Source of the DNA: Annona cherimola
Taxonomy: Eukaryota > Streptophyta > Magnoliopsida > Magnoliales > Annonaceae
Reading direction: 5' to 3'
DNA: 64,000 nt
NCBI GenBank assembly: GCA_030490835.1
Contig: CM059975.1
Span: 7,653,579-7,717,578 of the forward strand
Position 1 is the stretch's first letter; every line of letters starts with the position of its first letter. The notes beneath the pieces are model-generated. The model did not search any database and was not told the origin of the DNA. It worked only from the letters and a program-made list of their open reading frames with translations. Of the stretch, positions 31,751 to 42,600 are shown one piece after another. The position numbers were made by a program, and so were the translations under genes.

Positions 31751-34327
31751 CTAACAGTCATTTGCAACATCATCAACCATCCTCAGATCATCATCAACCA
31801 TGAAAGCTTGAACCCCATCCTTAAATTCAATCCAACTATAACCCGGATCCTTTGCAACTCTACCATCAATCATATGCTGCCTGACAGCTGACGCATCATC
31901 CCACCTTCCTAACGAAGCATATATGTTGGCCAGTAGAACATAGGGTGATGCATTTTGGGGGTCAAGCCGGAAAAGCTGCTCTGCAGCCAATTTTCCCAGG
32001 TGAGCATTGCCATGAAGCCTGCAGGCACTAAGCAAGACCTCCCATACAATAGGATCATCCTTGTATCGCATCTTATTTACTAGTATTTCTGCTTCCTTGA
32101 AACGACCAGCTCGGCCAAGAGAGTCAATGATGCATGTGTAGTGATCAACCAATGGTTCTAACCCATGCTCTTTAGCCATCAAATCAAAGAATCTGATTCC
32201 TGCATCCACCAATCCTGAGTGGCTACAAGCAGTTAGAACAGCAATGAAAGTTACACTATCTGGTTTTTCACCCCTACAAAGCATTTCCTCAAAAAGTTCA
32301 ACAGCACTATTGCCAGATCCATTCTGTGCATACCCATGTATCATTTCATTCCATGAAACTACATTCCTCAAAGGCATGCCATCAAAAAAGCTGCGTGCCT
32401 CTTCAACCTCGCCGGATTTTGCATACATATCAATCAATGCACTTCCCACATAAACATCATTTACATAAGCATCTTTTATAATCTGTGCATGCATCTGTCT
32501 CCCTTGAGATGAAGAAGACAATCGAGCACATGAACTAACTACACTGGCATAAGAGAACTGTGTAGGATGCATGCCTTCTTCTCTCATCTGCTTAAAGAAA
32601 CAGAAAGCCTCCTTGTTCCGAGAATGAAGAGCAAAACCTGCAATCATGGAATTCCAAGCAACCACATCTCTTTCCTCCATTCTATTGAAAACCTGAATAG
32701 CCAAATCAATTTTCCCACATTTTGAATACATGTCGACAATCCCACTAGCAACGAAAACATCATGATGAAGCACATGCCGTATTGCAACAGAATGGACCTG
32801 TTTTCCACAGTCCAAAAATGCTATTCCTGCACATGAACTAAGGATCAGGGCCATGGTTGTTCGGTCAGGCCAGACATTCATATTCTGCATTTTTCGGAAT
32901 AATTCTATCGCATCCTCATGCCATCCTTTCTGGGAGTACCCAGAGATTATAGCATTCCATGAGCTAACACTTGGGTTTGAAATCTTATTAAACGTTTGAT
33001 GAGCAGTTTCAAGATCCCCAGATTTGACACATGCCCCAAGCATACCGACAAAAGTCACATTATCTGGTAGGAAACCATAAGATTGCATCCGTTGCAAGAG
33101 TTCAATTGCTTTTTCACCATTGCCTTGCTGGCCATAGCCCGCAATCAAAACATTCCAAGAAACAACGTTAAGCTCAGGCAATGCCAAGAAAACCATGTCT
33201 GCATGGCCCATATTGCCAGTTTTGGCATACATATCAATCAATGAATTTCCTACATGAAGATCTAACTCAAACCCAGATCTGATAACAAAAGCATGTATCT
33301 GTTGGCCAGTGGCATTTCTTTGAAACCTGAAGCATTGATTTGAAAATCTATGTTCACTGTCTTCCATCTTGGTACAAACACCCAGTATGCTCGACAATGC
33401 CACAGAATCAATTCGAATTCCATCTCTATGCATCTTATTAAAAAGTTTAAAAGCTTCGTGATAACGATTTGTTTGTGCCAACCCACCCATCATTGAGGTG
33501 AATGAAACCTGGTTGGGAAGAGACATCTCATCAAATGTGCTGATTGCATCATCGGTTCTCCCACACTTGGCATACATTCCCAATAAGGCATTCTCAACAT
33601 ACATGTTTCTATCAAGACCAATTTTCAAGGATAGAGAATGACATCGTCTACCATGATCTACTTCTAGCAAGCTCCCACAAGCACTAAGGACGCTAGAAAG
33701 CGTGAAATGGGATGGCTTAAATCCCCCCCCATTCATCATGTAGTACAAATTCAACGCTTTTCCTTCATAACCATTTCGTGCCAGAGTCCCTATGATCGTG
33801 TTCCAAGAAACAACGCTCCTCTCGGGCATTCTCAGGAACAAGTCGTATGCATCATCCAATTTATTTGATTTTGAGCAGGCCCCTACAATAGCGTTCCATG
33901 AGTAAACGTTTTTCTCCAGCATCTGGTCGAAGACATGTCGGGCACATTCTAGGAAACCGCATGTAGAGTAGAATTCGATGAATTTGTTGGATAAGAAGAC
34001 ATCACGAGAGAAGCCATTTCTGAAAATATGAGCATGGAGAATTTTTCCCTGCACATGGGCTTTCTTGTTAATGAAAGACTGCAAGAGGCCAGCAATGCGG
34101 GTGATTTTCGCATGTCTAATATTGCTTTCCATCGATATAAAACGAAATTTAGAGGGATGAAGTACGCTCTGCCAAGAATTTCCCGCCACAGCCACATGTA
34201 CCGTTGCTGGTCTGCCAGTGACGTACAAAAGCCTGTTGTTTTGGTTGCAAGCTTTCAAACGAAGGAGCCCACTCTGCCTCATGGGCTGTGGGTCCATGTT
34301 TGGGCGGGCCAGCCCGTTAACTGCCAT
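31751..34327 (-). CDS. PLS-class pentatricopeptide repeat protein, E subgroup, At4g20770-like
   Basis: PPR proteins of this class bind organelle RNA and usually guide C-to-U editing. The gene is a single exon. The open frame extends to 34390, but its first 21 codons are a hydrophobic AT-rich run; I prefer the next Met at 34327, giving 858 aa. Repeats run almost the whole length, with typical P, L and S motif text (VYSWNAIVGACSKSNKLDDA, VVSWNTIIGTLARNGYEGKA, FTLSSVLSACGSLLEVDHGR, NALLGMYAKCGRTDDA). The C-terminus has the E motif (WEVLLSACRLHGNAHLGKLA, YVLLANIYASLGRWDDASAV, PGYSWIEFKDGVQAF) and stops soon after; there is no DYW deaminase domain, so editing would need a partner. From memory the order and wording resemble Arabidopsis At4g20770. 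An editing or processing target cannot be told from sequence. It is convergent with MST1 and divergent from TWINKLE. Confidence 0.93.
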   Translation of the reverse strand: MAVNGLARPNMDPQPMRQSGLLRLKACNQNNRLLYVTGRPATVHVAVAGNSWQSVLHPSKFRFISMESNIRHAKITRIAGLLQSFINKKAHVQGKILHAHIFRNGFSRDVFLSNKFIEFYSTCGFLECARHVFDQMLEKNVYSWNAIVGACSKSNKLDDAYDLFLRMPERSVVSWNTIIGTLARNGYEGKALNLYYMMNGGGFKPSHFTLSSVLSACGSLLEVDHGRRCHSLSLKIGLDRNMYVENALLGMYAKCGRTDDAISTFDEMSLPNQVSFTSMMGGLAQTNRYHEAFKLFNKMHRDGIRIDSVALSSILGVCTKMEDSEHRFSNQCFRFQRNATGQQIHAFVIRSGFELDLHVGNSLIDMYAKTGNMGHADMVFLALPELNVVSWNVLIAGYGQQGNGEKAIELLQRMQSYGFLPDNVTFVGMLGACVKSGDLETAHQTFNKISNPSVSSWNAIISGYSQKGWHEDAIELFRKMQNMNVWPDRTTMALILSSCAGIAFLDCGKQVHSVAIRHVLHHDVFVASGIVDMYSKCGKIDLAIQVFNRMEERDVVAWNSMIAGFALHSRNKEAFCFFKQMREEGMHPTQFSYASVVSSCARLSSSSQGRQMHAQIIKDAYVNDVYVGSALIDMYAKSGEVEEARSFFDGMPLRNVVSWNEMIHGYAQNGSGNSAVELFEEMLCRGEKPDSVTFIAVLTACSHSGLVDAGIRFFDLMAKEHGLEPLVDHYTCIIDSLGRAGRFKEAEILVNKMRYKDDPIVWEVLLSACRLHGNAHLGKLAAEQLFRLDPQNASPYVLLANIYASLGRWDDASAVRQHMIDGRVAKDPGYSWIEFKDGVQAFMVDDDLRMVDDVANDC

Positions 34328-36604
34328 TGATGCTTGACACGATGTAGAAATAAAGTAAATAGTAATAATAAAGATAATTATAAATAACAAATAATAACAA
34401 AATAAAATTACATATCTAGAAAAATAAAAAATGATTAAAATATAATAACAAATATTAAATCGTCAAATAACACCATATCATGTACATTAACACATTTATA
34501 TGATGGAGTGAAAATAACAACTATATTGTTTTTTTTAACAATATTTGTTTTGTTATAAGTAATTTTCCATGGTGAAGTATAAGTTTAAGTAAAATATAAT
34601 AAAAATACTATTAAATTATAAACTAAAAGAAACTAAAGTATAGGAGATAACAAAGAATTTGCATTTTAGACTTTTTAACTTTATATATTTGTATTTTAAA
34701 TTCCGAAATTTGTGTATTAGCATTTTAAATCATGTAAAATTTAATTATTTGCATTTTAGACCTTAACTTTAACGACATTAAAAAACGTCGTTAAAATCTT
34801 ATAAAATGTCTAAAATTCCTTTTGTTGGGGAATTTGCATTTCGAACTATCTAATTTTGCATATTTTTATTTTAAGCCTCAAAGTTTGCAAAATAGCTTTT
34901 TAAACTCTGTAAAATTTAGTTTTCTACGTTTTAAATTCTTTGTCCTCGTGACATTAAAAATACTATTAAAATGTCTAAAATATTATTTGCATTTTAAACA
35001 CTCTAGTTTTACATATTTGTATTTAAAAAATACTATTATTAAATTGTAGAAATAATTAGATTCCATACTACAGAAATTAGTTTACATGCTAACAAATTAC
35101 AGTAGGCAATTGGATTATCAGAAATTTTAACCTTATTTCTCATTCATATAATCAATGATGGTTACAAAACAAAACAAGAAAAAACCACAGCTTATTCTTT
35201 TTTTTAAAGATCGGTCAAATCAAGCATTAACCAAAGCTTTAGTAGTAGATCTTAGTATCAACACATTCTCTAGTTTTGGACAACAAGAAATTGTTTTTCC
35301 TTAATTTATTGGCAATCATTGTTGATTCCACAAATGATGAAGAAAGTTAAATTTTTTGGTAATCCAATGGTCTACTACACTTTGTGCGCATGCAGGTAGA
35401 TTTTTACAATATTTGATCCAATTAATTTTACAATTCAACTCATTTCTTTTGAAATACTAATATGTAAAATCAGAAAGTTTTAAATGTAAATGATATTTTA
35501 GACATTTTACAAGATCTTAATGTATTTTTTAATACTGTGATGGCCAAGGGTTTAAAGTGCAAAAAAACTAAATTCACGAAATTAAAATGCTAATATGTAA
35601 ATTTCAAGGTTCAAAATACAAATATGCAAGGTTAAAAGCTTTAAATTGCAAATTCATTTGCAAAGGCATTTTAGAAATTTGACAAGCTTTTAGCGGTGGC
35701 TTTTAATGCTGCTACGACCACGGGTCTAAAAGGCAAATAACTAAACTTCATAAAATTTAAAAAGCTAATACATTCTTGAAGTCTAAAATGCTAACATGCA
35801 AAATTAAGAGGATTAAAACACAAATTTCTTGTAAGATAATACTTGAAAGGGGATGATTGGATACTTGTGTAAGTGTGGAAGCCTTCATACTTACTTTTCA
35901 TTTTTAAATTTTAAAATATAAATTTTAAAATCTAAATCAATGATGATTTTTAATATATCCCGTGCTATCATTCGACTAAAAATAATTTTTATTAACAATT
36001 TATATCTTGGAAAAAATATACCTATTAAGAGAGAATATCTAATCACTAAAAATTTTAAAAAATGTACATTATCAATATAGTATATAAAGTTTTCAATGCA
36101 TATAGGTTTTGGAAGCATAAATCAATACACATGGATAAACATGATAAATGTTTTAGATTCTTCAAAAAATATTTTAAAATTAAAAAAGGAATAAACAAGC
36201 AAGCTTCTATACTTACGTAAGTATGAATGATTTGTCTACTTGAAAGTATAGATAATGTTCTTGAAACTACTAAGTATAAAAGAAATGCAAAAAGAATGGT
36301 AATTATCTAGCTACTTTATTTTTTAATTTTTATTTTCATACTTTAATATTCTGACATTGTTTATATAATTACTTTATTTCAGTTGTTAAATATGATTTCT
36401 GAAATTCCTGGTAAGAAAGGAGGATTTGTTGAAATAAAAACGTAGACGATCGCAGGGCTTGGAAGTGGAACCCGAATCCGATAGGGATAAAACCTTTCTC
36501 CCTGCATTTCCCTCCTTAAATACCTGGCTCCTCTTTTGCTTCCGCAAACGCGCCAAGGCGTGTGAGTTGGGAGAGGCAGGCTTAGGAGCAGGAGCAGCAG
36601 GAGC
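34328..36604. other. Shared upstream spacer of the divergent PPR and TWINKLE genes
   Basis: It is mostly AT-rich and taken up by a large foldback repeat (34640-35850). The 450 bp before the TWINKLE start are less AT-rich and should contain its promoter; a weak TATA-like TTAAATAC lies about 90 bp upstream of the start codon. No gene is seen. Confidence 0.55.
34640..35850. repeat. Foldback element with tandem units in each arm
   Basis: The left half has two to three direct copies of a unit of about 160 bp (near 34655, 34830 and 34985): GAATTTGCATTTTAGAC-like, then TTTGTATTTTAAATTCC-like, then AAAATTTAATTATTTGCATT-like, then GACATTAAAAAACGTCG-like blocks. The right half, 35490-35840, has the same blocks inverted, in at least two copies (AAATTGCAAATTCATTTGC, GGTCTAAAAGGCAAATAACT). 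About 450 bp of unique sequence separates the halves. A related structure is at 62560-63000. Confidence 0.65.
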
Positions 36605-39600
36605 ATGCCTCTTCCTCACCGTCCTCTCCACACCCTTCTCTCCGGCAACCGCTTCCTCATGAGCTCCAAAAACCTGCTGAAATGCTTCCCCACCACGCCT
36701 CCCTTCCTCTTTCCCCGCGTCCTCCTCATCCGTACCTACCTTCACTTCCTTCCCACCACTCGCCGAAGACCTTTCTCGAAATTCCAGCTGTGCGCCATGA
36801 AAAAATCGCGGTTTAACTCCGTAGGACCTCCAGTGCTTTCACAAACGGGTTCGTTCATCGTTGACTATTCTAATATGTTCTCTGCTTCGTTTGCCTTGTA
36901 TCCACACAAGCGTATTCCCGCCCCTCTGACAAGCTTGTGGCCTTTTTCGCAGTTCATTCGTCGAGTGCGGAAGCTCTGGCGACGTTTGGAGAGCGGCTAG
37001 CAGCGTTGAAAATGAAACTGGAGAAAGAAGGCATTGCGTGCGGTTCGTGCGTGCCGGGGCAGTACACCAGACTGTTATGCCCAGTCGTAATCTTCTTGCG
37101 CACTTCTTTTTCTGTTCTGTTATGCTTCTTTTTCCATGTTTTATGATGTGAGCCTTTCCACTGCAGACGCTGGTAAGCTGCTTCTTTAATTTTCTATTTT
37201 CTCCCATCATTTTGAAATTGGCAGCAACTTAGTTTTGTCATTTTACCGGCTTTTTGCGTGCTTGATTTTCTGTAGCACTATCACTTTCCGCTGTTTTCCA
37301 TTTTTTGTATATGGGCTTTCCATCACAGATGCAGGCAGGCTATTCCTTTCATGTTTGTTGCCATTTTTGAAATAGAAAGTAGCTATGCCATATTACCACC
37401 TTCTTGGGCGTTTTTTTTTCTCCTCTCCCTTTATGGTATTTTTCTAGCTGCTTTAAATGTTTTGTGATGTGGGTTTTCCCCAGTAGGTTTCTTCATCATT
37501 GTCTGTGACCATTTTTGAAATTGACTGGATCTTAGTTATGCACATATGGTATTCATGGACTTGTATCTGGAACATCCAATCCTTGGCAGATGTTGCAGCT
37601 GGCTATTGTATATTGTGTCAGATCGACAATGAATTTTGTTGGCTCCATTGTCTTCATCCAAATTCCAAATTGATGGTTAAAAATGACGATGACCTGTTCT
37701 CTTTTGACTGAAACACTTTTGTTCTTTCACTTTAATCGCATGCATGCCCCTTGTAGCTGCTGAAATTGTGCTTTTAGCAATGCTTGTCTTCATGTCCTGT
37801 GTTCCCATCGCTGTTGCATACTGCAGCCATATCTTTAATGGACTCTCTTTTTTTTTTTTAAAATTTTTTTTTGATTTTGCAGTGCAATGGAGGTGATTCA
37901 ATGGAGCGGAGTTTATCTCTTTTCATTCGAGAAGATGGGTAATTGTGTTATTCTTCCTATCAAGACTAAAACTGCTCTGCACCCCTCTAAAAGTGGCAGT
38001 GTGGTGATGGCTGGGTTTCAGACCTCTCCTAATTGAGATCCACTTACTAGTTGATCCGCACCAAAAAAAATTTCAGGCTGTTTTAGAATTCATATATAAA
38101 ATAAAATCTGGAGTTCGTGCAATCGCATCCAAATGATGTAAGGCCCTGTTTAATTCTACATGTTCTAGCTTGGCATGTCTGTCTATGTGGACTGGCTTGC
38201 TATTTTGTAGTGTTTATTTCATGTTCAAAGAAGTGATTTTATAGAAAAATGGAACTGTTGCTGATGTTTATTGTATTTTTGCCATCATGTTGTTGGTATT
38301 TACTAACTTGAAAGTTCATGTGTGTTGCAGGGATCTAGCCATGTGGAATTGCTTTAGAGCTAAATGTGGATGGAGAGGTTATTTACAGGTATTGGTTTTT
38401 AAATATAGGACTAACATATTTTGTCTTTTTCATTTCCCAACATTTCTTCTTCCAATCAAATGTAAATGTGATTGTGCTTGTAAATCACTTGGTGATGCTG
38501 TTCTTAGGCCTCGGATGGCGGGAATGAATACAACAATGCCAAAGGAAGTATTGGTTCTAAACCCTTGAGAGTAATTACAGAGGAAAGCCTTCAGCTGGAA
38601 CCATTGGGAGATCAGGTGCTTGAATAGCTTTCATCTTTTGATGTTTTATGATTTATATTCTTGTTTTAGCTATGTTCCAAGATTCTTGATTGAATGATGC
38701 AGGTATGATATTTCTGTACTAGCAGTGAATCAGGGACACAAATTACATGTTCAAAATGCAGTGTAGAGAATCATATTAGTTGGAACTTTGCAGTTTGGAA
38801 ATTTTAGTGGTGTCATTTGATTGGTCACTGATCTGTAGAATTCCTTGCTTAGAGTTCCATTCTCCTGTGGGACACCCATGCTTTCTGTAGGTCCTTTTCA
38901 GTGGTGCCAATCATTGTCAAGGGAAAAAAAATGCTGATCCAGCCATCAAATAGAAAAAGTAAAGACTCTCCTTAAATTTTTTCTATCAAATGTGAATTGA
39001 AGGATGATTTCCAATTAGATTGGACAGGTGCAGTTTGGGTAAAAAAGAGTCTTTCAACTGGCTTTCAAGCATTTTAAAAAAAAAAAAGCGGTGGGATGGG
39101 AGGAAGAAGAATGGTTCTTACCTTGGCTGGCATGTTCTAACGGATGATGCTGTATTTCAATGTCAACAGAGATGAAATAGAAGTAAAATTTTTTGAAGGA
39201 AAAAGTGAGAATAATCTGAAAAAGTGTTTTTGAAGAAAAAATGGGTAATAATCTTAAAAAAAAATAGTTTGCATCAGTATGAAAAGGGAGGAAATTAGTT
39301 TTTTTTTTTTTTAAAGAAATTTTTTTTTGCCTCCTTTTCTCATAAGAGATTATTGCCCTACTTATACCTCAAAACGAACATGCCCTTCCTAAATTTTTGT
39401 TTAGCTTAGTATAAAAGAGAGAAACAAGAAAAGGATGAAAGTAACATCTGATGTGGAAGAGTTTGCTGCTGTATCAGCCAGCGAAATGTGAGAGGAGGGC
39501 ATGGTCTGTGTTACGATTTGGATTTCACCAATTTATTTCTGGAGTGACAATTGTGCCACTTGTAACCTTTGCCTACTGCAATTTCGTAAATTGATTAATC

Positions 39601-42600
39601 ATCATCACCATCATGAAATCCCACCAGGACGTTGACCTTGATATATGGAACATGGTTCTAGTGCACTGTTGGAACAAAATGCCATGGTGCTGCTTGGTAG
39701 TGTCATTATTTGCACAAAATGCTTTCCCTTTGCTTAATGACGCCGATGATACATGCAGAAACTAAGGGCACGTTTGGTAATGTTCATGGAAAACATGGGA
39801 TGGAAAATGATGGTAAACACGGTTTTCGAGATCCATCATCTCACAACCAATCATCATATTTTCCACTTTTATCCTTATATTTCAATCATTTTTCCTATAA
39901 ATATCTCCTAACAAACCTATTTATTTCAAATTTATCCCTATCATTTCATATCAATCACACAATTCTCAAAATATTCTATTTCCGACTTCCCATTCCATCC
40001 CACAATTCCCACAACTTACTTGTTACCAAACATCCCCTAATTTCTATACAGTGGCAGCCTTAAGCACTGAAACATTTGGGCTGTGTTTTCTTGGGTACTT
40101 TTAACCACTAACCTTTTAGCTTGTCCAGCAGATTCTACGCGGATGCATGAATCTCGAGCTTCATCTTAATTGAAGAAAAATTTAAATATTTTTTATTATA
40201 TATATATATTTTCTTTTTTCTCTCCATAATTGAATAGTAGGACAGGTTCCTGCATTTACGGGAATTTCTATGTTTTTTAAAAATTCTTGTTTTGTGAAAG
40301 GATGATCTTACTGTTTCTCATGCCTATTGTTTTAGCTGATTGAGTACTTCAAAGAGCGAATGATTTCTGCTGCAACATTACGGAGAAATGGTGTCATGCA
40401 GCGTAGATGTGATCATAATCAGGTTGGCAAAATGGCCTTTTAGCAATCAACTATTTGATCTAAGTTTTCTTATGTGACTATTATCTATCAAATTCTTGCA
40501 GATTGCTATAGCATTTACCTACAGACGAGGTGGAAAGCTTGTTAATTGCAAGTACCGGGATATTTCCAAAAAGTTCTGGCAGGTTCTTAGATAAATTGCA
40601 TCACCGAGATCATTATTATCTAATAAAGATTTTGCATGTTACCTGAATGGCATCCTTTGAACATCATGCTTTTTGTGTCGGAGTTACAAGAATTGTGGCA
40701 TATTGACTATGGTTTTTACACTTATCTTTGCTTTGCAGGAAAAGAATACTGAGAAAATACTATATGGTTTGGATGACATAAAGGAGGCCTCCGATATTAT
40801 CATTGTAATATCTCCATGTTCTTTACTAAGAAAGAAAACATATCCTGTATTCCATTATCTTTGGATCTCTCTCCTTTGTCACACACTCTCTCATCTTTTG
40901 TAATCATTTGTATGTCTACATAGGTTGAAGGTGAAATAGATAAGCTCTCAATGGAAGAAGCAGGCTTTCACAATTGTGTGAGTGTCCCTGATGGAGCACC
41001 CTCAAAAGTTTCTGAGAAAGTACCAGATGAAGACAAGGTTCTCAAACATATTTTAGCTTTACTTCTAAGTATCTCATTTTAATTTTTTTGGGTAACACTT
41101 TACTGTTTTGAGCGCCGCCTTTAGTATTTGGTGATGTTGCAAATGGGAAAGTTTATCCCAATGTTTTTTTGTTATGATTATGGTGCCATGGGGAATCTAT
41201 TATTTGTGCTATCGTCCTATAAATTACACGTACTGGGACATCGATGCCAAGAAAAAAAATTTGTTGGAAATTTAAAACTAATATTATGATGTGACAGTGG
41301 TCATGTCATTAGGTTCACCTGATCCCCTTGACTGAGGGGATGTCTCTTCCTTTCATGCGGAAGCCAAGACATGGACAACACAGATAAGGGTGTAGTTTGC
41401 AAAGGAAGAAGTAATTCCTTCCCCAACCCCCAACTTTTCCACATACTTTTCCATATAACTAACTACCTTGCTATCCAATCAGTTCTTCACAACTTTCCGT
41501 ACAAACTCTATCCGTTTCAACTTGATTCCCTTTATTCCTAATTATTATCCTATCTATTTTAAAAAAAAATTTCCACCTAAATTTTTTCCCTTGCTGCAAT
41601 AGCTTGTGCACTAAATGGATTTCACTTTTTTTTAAGGGTTGTTTTCTTTAGCATCTATCATCTTCCACATATATATGGGAATATATTTGAATGAGACTTT
41701 AATGTTTCTATTGTCTTCTTGTAAAGCTAGGACACAAAATATCAATATCTGTGGAACTGCAAAGAGTATTTCAGTAAGGTATATGCAATTCTGAGCATTC
41801 TTTCATTTTTGCAAGTCAGCTTAAAATTTTTCAAATTTTTAGAAGATTAAGATGTTGATGCTACTGGCTATTGCAACTCATGAGATGAATCTCTGTGTTT
41901 TAAGGTTCCATATTTTTTCCTTTTATTATTATGTTCTTTCTCTGAACAAATTCTGGTTTTTTGTGAATATTTTTAGGCATCTCGGATTATCCTTGCTACT
42001 GATGCTGATAAACCTGGTCAAGCCTTAGCCGAAGAGCTGGCTCGTCGTCTTGGAAGAGAGAGGTTTGATCATATTACTCTGATTTTAATTTTCTTGTGGT
42101 GCTTCTAGGAGGAAAGCTTGTATCTTGAATTATTTCTTTCCTGTATCATACTATTTGACCAATGGGTTGTGTGAACTAGCAGATGTTGGAGAGTTAGATG
42201 GCCAAACAGAAGTGACAGTACTGTTTTCAAGGATGCAAATGAGGTTTGCCTTTATGCTTTTGATGTCTTATGGATTCAAGTATTGTACATACTACTGTGT
42301 TAGAGGAACTGAAAAGGGCTAATATTTTCAGATGATTCTCAATAACTGTACAGAACCAATCTAAGGGAATTGATTCCTTATAATTTCGTTTAATGGCTTA
42401 ATGAATTAATTTCTGTGATCTAAACATTCATTATGTTTGAACATATTTATTCAACTATAAGTGATATAGTTTTCTGGCCCATCAAAACTTCTATCAATGC
42501 GATAGAAGGATATTTTGACCAGATTTTATCAGTGGACATCCAAGAAAAAGTTTGTTATTCCAGTAGCTCCTTAAGAAGCTTAGTTTTGAAAACTTCCTGG

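Noticed and set aside
31406..31776. Minus-strand frames of about 60 codons after the PPR stop
   Set aside because: No family recognised and they overlap the expected PPR 3' UTR; they are not in the PPR frame, and the E motif already ends normally.
34328..34390. N-terminal extension of the PPR frame to the Met at 34390
   Set aside because: The extra 21 residues are a hydrophobic run from AT-rich DNA; the Met at 34327 gives a more plausible start.
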